53,106 bases of DNA from Clostridia bacterium (GTDB taxonomy: Bacteria; Bacillota; Clostridia; Christensenellales; Aristaeellaceae). The notes under the pieces are model-generated. The model was not told the DNA's origin. It saw nothing but the letters and a program-made list of their open reading frames with translations, and made no database searches. Where the stretch lies: the NCBI GenBank assembly GCA_017471885.1, contig JAFURI010000060.1, forward strand, positions 1-53,106. The letters run 5' to 3'. Shown piece by piece: positions 43,225 to 50,094 of the stretch. Position numbers and translations under genes: made by a program. Numbering within the stretch: position 1 is the stretch's first letter; every line of letters begins with the position of its first letter.

Positions 43225-44359
43225 TGTCCTCATCCTCCGGCTTTTTGCCGATCAGTCCTCCGGTCATTTCGCTTACATTACGTCCGGCCTTCTTCATACC
43301 GCCTTTGAAGCTCCCTGCGGAGGCAGCGCCATAGACCACAAGCCCCAACGCAACCACCAGCACCATCGCCGCCACGCCGCTGAATCCACCCTTGCTGCTT
43401 TCCGCTGCGGGTACTGCAGACGGATCAGGCTCGCCCTTGGTTTCGCCTCCTGCCTTCCCGGACGCTGCACGGCGCGTGTCCGATGCGCCTGCGGCACCGG
43501 TTACACCGCCGTACAGCGCACGGTACAGCACGTCAGCCATCATCGGCATGGAGGTCATGACCCGCTCCTTCTCCAGCGTATAGGTGCCGCATTCCAGCAG
43601 GAGCGCGCGCGGATACAGATCCTGATTGAACGCACCCTTTCCCATATAGATGTCCTTAATCAGCCCGGGATACACCTTATCCGCCACGGCCTTGACCGTC
43701 AGGGCAAAGTCCTTGTTGGCTTCCATGTTCTGATTTCCCCTGCCCACCAGCAGACGAATCTTCGACGCTTTGCTGCCGCCAATGGTCACTGCATATTCGT
43801 CCGGATCAGGGATGCCGTCACGGTGAATATCCAGTAGCGCGTCGGGAGCACGTTTCAGCAGCTGAACAGCCGTCTGCCTTGACCGCCGGTATGCGCCGGC
43901 GTCGTGTGGGTGATGCAGCGCATCCGACGCCTCGGCTTCTGCGCCAAGGCCGCCCAGCTCCTCCGCAAGTCTTCCTGCCACTTCATAGATGGAGCCACGC
44001 TGATCATCGCTGTACAGTCCGTCGGAAGGTTCATAGCTTTCGTCACTGTGCGTACAGTACAGGCTGATTCTTTTTCCGCCAAGGGCTGACACAGGCTGCG
44101 CCCTCTCTTCGTTTTCGATCCAGCTCACATCCGGAAGCCGGATCATCCCTTTCTCACGGAGCACGGCAGCATCACCGCTGACCTTCACCACCTCATACAG
44201 CCGATTATCCCCTCCGACGTATTCGTCCCCCTGGGCAGGTTCGTGACAGATGGCGGTGATTTTTTTGCCGGCTTCATCGTACAGCGTCCAAACCTGTTCT
44301 TCAGCATCCGCGTGCAGCGGAATCAGGATCAGCAGCAGCGCAAGCAGCAGTCCTTTCAT
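43220..44359 (-). CDS. SpoIIP-like amidase family protein with C-terminal membrane anchor
   Basis: This 379-residue protein keeps the SpoIIP catalytic skeleton: H104 in SLYCTHSDESYEPSDG, H179 in LLDIHRDG, and E256 in ALLLECGTYTLEKE. Unlike SpoIIP it has a cleavable N-terminal signal (ADA-E) and a C-terminal transmembrane segment (327-346) followed by a basic tail, giving the opposite topology. The first His of the usual HTH/HSH motif is Cys. It overlaps the DUF1614 gene by 4 bases. A role in sporulation or germination peptidoglycan cutting is inferred from family and neighbours. Confidence 0.75.
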   Translation of the reverse strand: MKGLLLALLLILIPLHADAEEQVWTLYDEAGKKITAICHEPAQGDEYVGGDNRLYEVVKVSGDAAVLREKGMIRLPDVSWIENEERAQPVSALGGKRISLYCTHSDESYEPSDGLYSDDQRGSIYEVAGRLAEELGGLGAEAEASDALHHPHDAGAYRRSRQTAVQLLKRAPDALLDIHRDGIPDPDEYAVTIGGSKASKIRLLVGRGNQNMEANKDFALTVKAVADKVYPGLIKDIYMGKGAFNQDLYPRALLLECGTYTLEKERVMTSMPMMADVLYRALYGGVTGAAGASDTRRAASGKAGGETKGEPDPSAVPAAESSKGGFSGVAAMVLVVALGLVVYGAASAGSFKGGMKKAGRNVSEMTGGLIGKKPEDEDK

Positions 44360-44976
44360 GTCTTCTCAGACTCCTTTCTGCCTCTCATGAATCTTTCACG
44401 GATTTCACCGACAAGTTCTGCGAGAAGCACGGCCAGCACACCGCTGATCACCGCCGTATCCGCAAGACCTGCTCCTCCCAGCACAAGCTGCTGATCCACG
44501 CCTTTTGACCAGTTGATCAGCGCCACAGCCACATCCGCCGCAATCACGCCCAGCACGCCGCAGATGAACGCACACCTGCGGCTCCTGCCCAGAATGCACG
44601 CAATCACACCGGCCGCCGCACCGTAGATCAGGTTCGGATCAGCTGGCAGCTCCTCCGCTTCCGCCGGCAGCAGCCTGCCAAGAAGGTAGATCGCCGTTCC
44701 TGTCAGGATGACTCCGCCAAGGCTTCGCAGCTTTTCCTGCACCGTGTCCGCCTTAATCAACAGCCACAGGCATACGCCGGTTGGAATCACCGCACCCCCA
44801 AGGGATACGGACACCCGTCCAATCTCAACATTTGGCAAAAGCCCTCCTACGAACATCAGGGCAATCAGAAGCAAGGCTGCACGGTCGGACAGGTACATTC
44901 TGTCCAGCACCCGCTGCAGAACCCCGCAGAAAAGCAGCACGGCTACCACCGTCAGAATCATCATGCCTGCAGACAT
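44356..44976 (-). CDS. DUF1614-like integral membrane protein
   Basis: This ~206-residue protein has about six to seven hydrophobic segments. Its start LQRVLDRMYLSDRAALLLIALMFVGGLLPNVEI and SLGGAVIPTGVCLWLLIKAD resemble DUF1614 proteins of Clostridia, whose function is unknown. The start is uncertain: the ATG at 44976 lies only 4 bases after GGAGG, and an ATG at 45009 directly abuts AGGAG. It is coupled to the SpoIIP-like gene by ATGA overlap, and a sigma-G-like promoter lies 50 bases upstream. Confidence 0.72.
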   Translation of the reverse strand: MSAGMMILTVVAVLLFCGVLQRVLDRMYLSDRAALLLIALMFVGGLLPNVEIGRVSVSLGGAVIPTGVCLWLLIKADTVQEKLRSLGGVILTGTAIYLLGRLLPAEAEELPADPNLIYGAAAGVIACILGRSRRCAFICGVLGVIAADVAVALINWSKGVDQQLVLGGAGLADTAVISGVLAVLLAELVGEIRERFMRGRKESEKT

Positions 44977-45025
44977 AAACCCTCCAAAAACATTTGATGA
45001 AGCTATCATCTCCTGATGGAAGTGT

Positions 45026-45055
45026 TTTCATGCAGAAAAACTTACCTTTTCATAC
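45026..45055 (-). promoter_or_regulatory. Candidate sigma-G promoter of the DUF1614/SpoIIP-like pair
   Basis: GTATG and CATGAAA are separated by 18 bases on the minus strand. This matches the Bacillus sigma-G pattern at all fixed positions but one in the -10, and has the same -35 and spacing as the gpr promoter at 49355-49384. Confidence 0.4.
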
Positions 45056-45064
45056 AAATAATGC

Positions 45065-45093
45065 TTGACGATCTGGCGGTCTTTTGTTACAAT
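45065..45093 (+). promoter_or_regulatory. Sigma-A promoter of the 734-residue coiled-coil gene
   Basis: TTGACG and TACAAT (5 of 6 each) are separated by 17 bases. The predicted leader is about 150 bases. It is back to back with the minus-strand promoter at 45026-45055, only 9 bases apart. Confidence 0.7.
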
Positions 45094-45166
45094 ACCTACA
45101 AATAGCAGTGCGCAATATGTGGTCATGCAGCGGTGGAATATGCATGGCTTGTATTGTATTTTCCTG

Positions 45167-45210
45167 TCCGGATATTTATCATCCCCTCATCAGACCAGTT
45201 ATCCGGATAT
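45167..45210 (+). repeat. Two 9-bp direct repeats in the leader of the 734-residue gene
   Basis: TCCGGATAT occurs at 45167-45175 and 45202-45210, 35 bases apart, inside the 150-base untranslated leader. The core TCCGGA is palindromic. It may be an operator for a repressor. No recognised riboswitch is seen in the rest of the leader. Confidence 0.4.
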
Positions 45211-45250
45211 CATACAGCTATTCTATTATCGCTTGTATGGAGGCAGAAAA

Positions 45251-47455
45251 ATGAATCTTGATCAGGACCTCGTACTGGCCTATCTGGAGGAAGACAACAT
45301 CCAGCGGGCATATTTTCGTGTCCGTCCGCTGCTGACCATCCATGGTAACGTACAGGAAGAGGCGGTTCAGCTCTGGCCTGACGAAGGCTGTCTGCGTATT
45401 GTGCCCGACAGGGCTGAGCAGCACACCTTCAAGGATCGTATGCGCACACTCGGCAGCTATTGCGCGGTGGATCTGCGCGGGGTACCCGCCGACGCAGGAA
45501 AGATCCGCACAAACAAAAATTATCGTCCCGAGCGCGGTGAAATCAATCAGTATATCCTGTACTCGGACGCCGTCAAACCGCTGCCCGATCATACCTTCTT
45601 CGACGTGCTGGAAGGCTCTGTGGAGGACGCCGCTGCCCTTGCGGCCAAATCCATCACGCCTCTGTTCTATATCCGCTGCAGCGATACGCTCTACGGACCT
45701 GTCAGCAAGGCTGATCCCGCGAAGCCCGAGCCTGCCGCAGAAGCCGCAGCCACGCTGCACACCCTTGAAACACCGGATAAGGCGACGCATCTGATTCTCT
45801 GCATGGCCAGCCCCGCCTCAGAGGCTGTCAAGCCTGCGGAGACTCCTGCTGCTGAGTCCGTGCCCGAAAAAGCCGCTCCCCAGGAGGATGCTCCTCTTCC
45901 GCTGGGCAAGAGCCTTGATATCCTTGACAAAACCAAATCCCACGCTGAAACCCTGCACAATCTTGATCAGCCTGTATCCAAGGGCGCGAATCTCCTGCAT
46001 GCAGCCGAGCCTGCGCCCTCGCTTGCCATTCCCCCGGCTCATCAGGCTCCCCTTTCCGGTACGCCCCTGTACCGCACACAGGTCAAAACCTCTGTGCCGC
46101 AGCCAAAGAATAAGCTGCAGGAGGTTGTGGCCAATCAGTGGCGTGTTGCCCGCTACGAGCCCCCGGCAGATTCGCTGCCCGCCGGAACCTCCATGCGTCA
46201 GGTGGACAATCCCGTGGAGAACGCCTGCCGGAGCCTCCGCACAGCATGGCAGGTGCCTGAAGCCCATGTGCAGCTGATCGACTTCATTCTTTCGCTGGAT
46301 GGCATGCAGGCCAAGCTGGAACCGCGGCTCACCTCTGCCTTTGCAGACTCGCCCCTGCGCAAAACGCTGGTGCATCATCTGGAGGATCTGGAAGCCGAGC
46401 GTCTGGCCGCGCTGATCGAGCTGGACAAGGCCCGCTCCGACGTGGAGCGTTTCCGCAAGAATTCCCTTGCCTCCATGAGCGAAAAGGCCCGCAGCCAGTA
46501 TACCAGTCTGGAGGCTGACAAGGCGAAGCACGAAGAATGCATCAGCCAGCTGAAGGAGCAGATCAATCTGCTGAACGCCCAGCGTGACGAGCTTCTTGCC
46601 CGCGTGGACGATCTGCAGCAGTCCGTCCTTCCTGCCGCGCTTGCCAAGGCCCTGGCTGATCATCAGCTGAATGCCCCCGTGAACGGCATTCCTCTGCGCA
46701 TGAACTGCGTTACCGGCGGATCCTGCAAGGCTGAGGAGCTGATTAGCCGCGTGACTTCCGCCGCAGGTATCCCCCTCTCCAGAAATGAAGCCGTGGCGTT
46801 GCTTGCCCTTATGGCCGTATCCTCTCGCTTCGGCATTACGAGCCAGTCGCCCGCAGTCGTTTCCACCGTAATGCGCAATATTGTCGCCTCTCTCGGATGG
46901 CAGAACGGCTATGCCCAGCAGGTTTCTGCAGAGCAGCGTCCCATGGCGACGCTTGCCTCCGTGGATACCACCCCTGCCGTGCTGATGACCGCGCTGGCCA
47001 ACTTCGCACCGCTGCCCTCCGTAACCAAAATCATGCTGGCTCGCACCCCTGCGCAGCAGATTGCAAGTCCTGCCTACATGACAGATTCCTGGCCCATTCT
47101 TACCCTGACGGCAGCCGGAACCGTGGCAGACGCTGCGGTTGACGCCTCCCCTGTCAGCTTCGCAGCATTCAAGGCGGCGTTGTCCGAAGGCAGGGTTGTG
47201 ACCGACGACCAGATTGACAGTATTCTGGCCGATCTGTACAAGGCCGTTCAGCCTCTCTCCGGCAAAGCCAGCGCGGAGCTGCATCAGTTCATTGCCGTCT
47301 GCGCACACTGGATGGACGGCGGTCTGGCTGCAGCCTGCGACTGGGCGATCCTTCTCTGGCTCCTTCCGGCAACGGACCGGACTTCTGCGGCGGTCAAGAC
47401 GCTCGCGCCCCTGCTGCAGGAATATCCGCTTTCCCTTTCCGCACTCAATCAATAA
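45251..47455 (+). CDS. 734-residue coiled-coil protein, possible degenerate AAA-type ATPase, unknown function
   Basis: The N-terminal ~150 residues form a distinct domain (FRVRPLLTIHGNVQEEAVQLW, then TNKNYRPERGEINQYILYSDA). A Pro/Ala-rich linker follows (about 155-330) with three related LxxLD/E motifs, and then coiled coil (about 372-460). The C-terminal ~250 residues read like a McrB/MoxR-type AAA domain without motifs. RNEAVALLALMAVSSRFGI leads to TSQSPAVVST where Walker A should be, then VASLGW, and later a TKIMLARTPAQQIASPAYM strand without acidic Walker B. It starts with ATG after GGAGG. No known function. Confidence 0.8.
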   Translation: MNLDQDLVLAYLEEDNIQRAYFRVRPLLTIHGNVQEEAVQLWPDEGCLRIVPDRAEQHTFKDRMRTLGSYCAVDLRGVPADAGKIRTNKNYRPERGEINQYILYSDAVKPLPDHTFFDVLEGSVEDAAALAAKSITPLFYIRCSDTLYGPVSKADPAKPEPAAEAAATLHTLETPDKATHLILCMASPASEAVKPAETPAAESVPEKAAPQEDAPLPLGKSLDILDKTKSHAETLHNLDQPVSKGANLLHAAEPAPSLAIPPAHQAPLSGTPLYRTQVKTSVPQPKNKLQEVVANQWRVARYEPPADSLPAGTSMRQVDNPVENACRSLRTAWQVPEAHVQLIDFILSLDGMQAKLEPRLTSAFADSPLRKTLVHHLEDLEAERLAALIELDKARSDVERFRKNSLASMSEKARSQYTSLEADKAKHEECISQLKEQINLLNAQRDELLARVDDLQQSVLPAALAKALADHQLNAPVNGIPLRMNCVTGGSCKAEELISRVTSAAGIPLSRNEAVALLALMAVSSRFGITSQSPAVVSTVMRNIVASLGWQNGYAQQVSAEQRPMATLASVDTTPAVLMTALANFAPLPSVTKIMLARTPAQQIASPAYMTDSWPILTLTAAGTVADAAVDASPVSFAAFKAALSEGRVVTDDQIDSILADLYKAVQPLSGKASAELHQFIAVCAHWMDGGLAAACDWAILLWLLPATDRTSAAVKTLAPLLQEYPLSLSALNQ

Positions 47456-47464
47456 GCCTGAGCA

Positions 47465-47495
47465 AACGGCCCGAAGACAATGTCTTCGGGCCGTT
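47465..47495. terminator. Shared hairpin between the coiled-coil gene and spoIIP
   Basis: A 14-bp perfect stem (AACGGCCCGAAGAC / GTCTTCGGGCCGTT) with a 3-base loop lies between two convergent genes. T-runs are short on both sides, so it may serve both. Confidence 0.8.
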
Positions 47496-47496
47496 C

Positions 47497-48387
47497 TTAT
47501 TCTGAATCAAGCGCATTGCAGATTGCCTGCGCCAGATACGGCACGCCGCAGAGCACCTGCTCCAGCGTGTTAAGGTTATTTCCGCACTCAATCAGCACAC
47601 AGCAGGGCGCGATATGCTGATTGAACCGCCCTGTCTTGATTTTCACGTCCCGGCACAGATTTTCATGCATGCCGTTTAATTCATCCGTAATGCGCTGCGC
47701 AATAATCAAGTTCTTCTCCCACTCCGGCTTCTGAATGAAGCCGCTTCCGCTTCCCTTGCCGATCAGCACCATGAAACGCGCCGTATCCTCTCCGCCGATG
47801 CTGACCGTCCGCTTCAGCGTGGAGGTTGAAGAAAGAGCGTCCCTGTGCAGATCTATGTACAGATCATAGCTTTCTCCAAGCCGGACTCTTTCCTCCAGCA
47901 TATCCAGAGATCGCTCGTAGGCCTGCTCGTAGTCAGGCGGCTCAAAGGCTGTGGTATCATGTACCACGGTGCAGCCAAGTGCTCTTAACTGTGCTGCCAG
48001 CGCATCGCCTACGGCCACCACATTGTGTTCGTTGTCCTTCGTGCGCCACTTTTCGGTTTCCTCGTACCTATCCTCCGTCTGGGCATATGCCTCCCATGTG
48101 TGACTGTGATAGATCAGGATTCGCTTCCCTTCGGGCTGCGGCAAAGCCGTCTCCCTGACAACTACCATCTGAAAGCTGCGCGAGTCCTTCACTGATGTCT
48201 CCTCCGTATTCTCCTCTTCCGGCGAATGCGCGGCTGCGTCAAACAGCATCTCTGTCTGCGAAAAGGCTGCGGCAGCTTCCGGATCTGCCGTCTTCGCACA
48301 CCACGGCAGCGTCCATACAGCTACCCATATGGCCGACAGAAGCAGCAGCCAGAGTCCCCTGCCTTTTTTGATTCCACACCCTGACAT
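47497..48387 (-). CDS. spoIIP: Stage II sporulation protein P
   Basis: SpoIIP is the amidase/endopeptidase that, with SpoIID and SpoIIM, remodels septal peptidoglycan for engulfment. The 296-residue protein has an N-terminal membrane anchor (about 11-29) and the catalytic segments ILIYHSHTWEAY (H94, H96), LYIDLHRDA (H181) and VLIECGNNLNTLEQ (E267). The ATG at 48387 follows GAGG by 7 bases; an ATG at 48429 lacks a ribosome site and overlaps the proposed promoter. It lies right after gpr, the B. subtilis order. Confidence 0.93.
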   Translation of the reverse strand: MSGCGIKKGRGLWLLLLSAIWVAVWTLPWCAKTADPEAAAAFSQTEMLFDAAAHSPEEENTEETSVKDSRSFQMVVVRETALPQPEGKRILIYHSHTWEAYAQTEDRYEETEKWRTKDNEHNVVAVGDALAAQLRALGCTVVHDTTAFEPPDYEQAYERSLDMLEERVRLGESYDLYIDLHRDALSSTSTLKRTVSIGGEDTARFMVLIGKGSGSGFIQKPEWEKNLIIAQRITDELNGMHENLCRDVKIKTGRFNQHIAPCCVLIECGNNLNTLEQVLCGVPYLAQAICNALDSE

Positions 48388-48418
48388 CGCTGCACCTCGC
48401 TTTATTGCTCTCTTGTAC

Positions 48419-48448
48419 AGCGTATGCATCCGGCCTGGAAAATAGAAT
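48419..48448 (-). promoter_or_regulatory. Candidate sigma-E promoter of spoIIP
   Basis: CATACGCT on the minus strand matches the sigma-E -10 CATACAnT except at one position. It lies 14 bases after ATTCTATT, a weak -35. The -35 touches the gpr stop codon. In B. subtilis spoIIP has its own sigma-E promoter after gpr, which supports the idea. Confidence 0.35.
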
Positions 48449-49332
48449 CAATGCAGGTACAGACTCAGCTCCTCCATCGTGAATTCAGGCTGGAGCGCTG
48501 TGTTGATCGCCAGCGCCAGCACGTCCGAAAGTCCCTTTACCAGCTCGTCAATGCTTTTCGGCGTCACGACAAAATCGTTCAGAATGCCATCGGACATGTG
48601 CTCTGCCAGTTCATCAGCCTGATCCGGTCTTTCCACCGCCACCATGCGCTTCAGCGCACTGCGTACAATGGTGGATGCATATACTACCATTGGAATGCCC
48701 AGCGCAATCACCGGTATGCCCAGCGATTCCCTGCTGATGCCGGCGCGCCTGTTGCCTACGCCGCTTCCGGGATGGATTCCGGTATCGGTCAATTGAATCG
48801 TGGTACAGATGTGATCCAGCTCCATGGCTGCAAGCGCATCCACCACGATGACTGCGGCGGGTTTCAGCTTTTCTACCAGCGCACGAGCCATCTCAGCCGT
48901 CTCCACGCCTGTCACGCCCAGCACACCCGGCGCAAGCGCACATACGCTGCGAAAACGCTTCTCTTCAAGATGCCGGGTCACCAGAATACTCTCTACCACC
49001 TGCGAGCCCAGTGCGTCCGCCGTCATATGCCGGTTTCCAAGACCAAGTACCAGCACGTCACCCTTAGGCGGAAGCAGAAGACGAAGCATCTGTGCCACCT
49101 CCCTGACGGCGGGCAGACGCTCTTCCGGCGAGAGATGGGGCAGCAGCGGATGCGTGAGCGTCCAGTACACGCCCTGTGTTTTTCCAATGCGCTCCGCAGC
49201 TGCCTGAGTCTCAATCCTGACCCAGGTAATCCCCATTGCGCCCTGCTTCTGCGACTCTATATGCACTCCTTCCAGCCCTTCGCCCTGAATGGCTGTTCTC
49301 TCCATGGCAAGGTCGGTCCTGTATCGGTTCAT
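48448..49332 (-). CDS. gpr: Germination protease GPR
   Basis: GPR degrades small acid-soluble spore proteins at germination and is made as a zymogen in the forespore. The 294-residue protein starts MNRYRTDLAMERTAIQGEGL, typical of GPR near its pro-peptide. It has the two conserved aspartates: D106 in GLGNRHMTADALGS and D165 in VIVVDALAAMELD, plus TDTGIHPGSGVGNRR. It is shorter than the ~370-residue Bacillus enzymes but in the clostridial size range. GAGAGGAG precedes the ATG at 49332, and a near-perfect sigma-G promoter lies upstream. Confidence 0.96.
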   Translation of the reverse strand: MNRYRTDLAMERTAIQGEGLEGVHIESQKQGAMGITWVRIETQAAAERIGKTQGVYWTLTHPLLPHLSPEERLPAVREVAQMLRLLLPPKGDVLVLGLGNRHMTADALGSQVVESILVTRHLEEKRFRSVCALAPGVLGVTGVETAEMARALVEKLKPAAVIVVDALAAMELDHICTTIQLTDTGIHPGSGVGNRRAGISRESLGIPVIALGIPMVVYASTIVRSALKRMVAVERPDQADELAEHMSDGILNDFVVTPKSIDELVKGLSDVLALAINTALQPEFTMEELSLYLH

Positions 49333-49354
49333 GTTCTCACACTCCTCTCCCGCC

Positions 49355-49384
49355 TATGATGAACAGGTTCAAACGAATCCATAC
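49355..49384 (-). promoter_or_regulatory. Sigma-G promoter of gpr
   Basis: GTATG and CATCATA are separated by 18 bases on the minus strand. Every fixed position of the sigma-G consensus (gHATR, CATnhTA) is matched. The -35 directly abuts the U-run of the apt-like gene terminator. gpr is forespore-specific in Bacillus, which agrees. Confidence 0.75.
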
Positions 49385-49418
49385 AAAAAAGTCCGGTCTC
49401 ACAAGACCGGACTTTTTT
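49385..49418 (-). terminator. Terminator of the phosphoribosyltransferase gene
   Basis: A perfect stem AGTCCGGTCT / AGACCGGACT with a CACA loop is flanked by A6 and T6 runs, so it should work in either direction. On the minus strand it ends 15-45 bases after the gene stop. Confidence 0.92.
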
Positions 49419-49428
49419 CAGCGGAGAA

Positions 49429-49983
49429 TCAGCCGATGATCTCGCCCTTTGCATTGAACAGCGGCAGCTTTTCCAGATAAATCAAATCCTCGCGGCTCTG
49501 GGCGTCACCCTCGGCCAGAATGGCCATGCGGCCCACAATCTCGCCGCCAGCCTTAAGCGCCAGTTCCTCCAATGCACGGAGGGATTCGCCCGTGGAGATC
49601 ACATCGTCCACCAGCAGGATCCGCTTGCCCTTCATCATTTCAGCGTCGGCGCCGTCCAGATAGAGCTTCTGCATATTGGCCGTGGTGATGGACTTCACCT
49701 CTACGCTGAACACATTCTGCATATACAGCTTTGCGCCTTTACGGGCCAGCATCCACTTCCTGTCGCCAGCCTGATTGGCCATGGCGTAGGCCAGCGGGAT
49801 GCCCTTCGACTCCGCAGTCAGGATATAGTCATACTCCGGGGCCCTCTTCAGCAATTCTGCAGCGCAGGCTTCCGTCAGCTCACAATCGCCAAAGATCACG
49901 AACGCGCCGATATACAGTTCCTCGTTGACAGGGCACAGAGGCAGATCTCGCTTGAGACCAGCGATGGTCATGGTATACTTCAT
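49429..49983 (-). CDS. Phosphoribosyltransferase (adenine phosphoribosyltransferase-like)
   Basis: This 184-residue type I PRTase has the PRPP-binding motif ILLVDDVISTGESLRAL near residues 121-137 and a family flexible-loop region before it. Length and the conserved YILTAESKGIPLAYAMA stretch resemble adenine or xanthine PRTases, which salvage purine bases to nucleotides. The base specificity is not certain from sequence. AAGGATGAT precedes the ATG at 49983, and a strong sigma-A promoter lies 50-80 bases upstream. Confidence 0.85.
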   Translation of the reverse strand: MKYTMTIAGLKRDLPLCPVNEELYIGAFVIFGDCELTEACAAELLKRAPEYDYILTAESKGIPLAYAMANQAGDRKWMLARKGAKLYMQNVFSVEVKSITTANMQKLYLDGADAEMMKGKRILLVDDVISTGESLRALEELALKAGGEIVGRMAILAEGDAQSREDLIYLEKLPLFNAKGEIIG

Positions 49984-50015
49984 CTGTGATCATCCTTCAT
50001 TCATCTTCTTGCACA

Positions 50016-50027
50016 AAAGTGCACTTT
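50016..50027. promoter_or_regulatory. 12-bp palindrome at the start site of the phosphoribosyltransferase gene
   Basis: AAAGTGCACTTT is a perfect palindrome just downstream of the predicted start site of the PRTase promoter. Next to it is a second small repeat, TGCAC-AAAA-GTGCA at 50010-50022. Both are candidates for a repressor site. Confidence 0.4.
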
Positions 50028-50034
50028 ACACTTT

Positions 50035-50063
50035 ATTGTAGCGCGAAAGTCTTCGCTTGTCAA
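50035..50063 (-). promoter_or_regulatory. Sigma-A promoter of the phosphoribosyltransferase gene
   Basis: Perfect TTGACA and TACAAT (5 of 6) are separated by 17 bases on the minus strand. Confidence 0.82.
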
Positions 50064-50094
50064 CGTACAATTTTTGCGGAATTCAAAAGAACGT

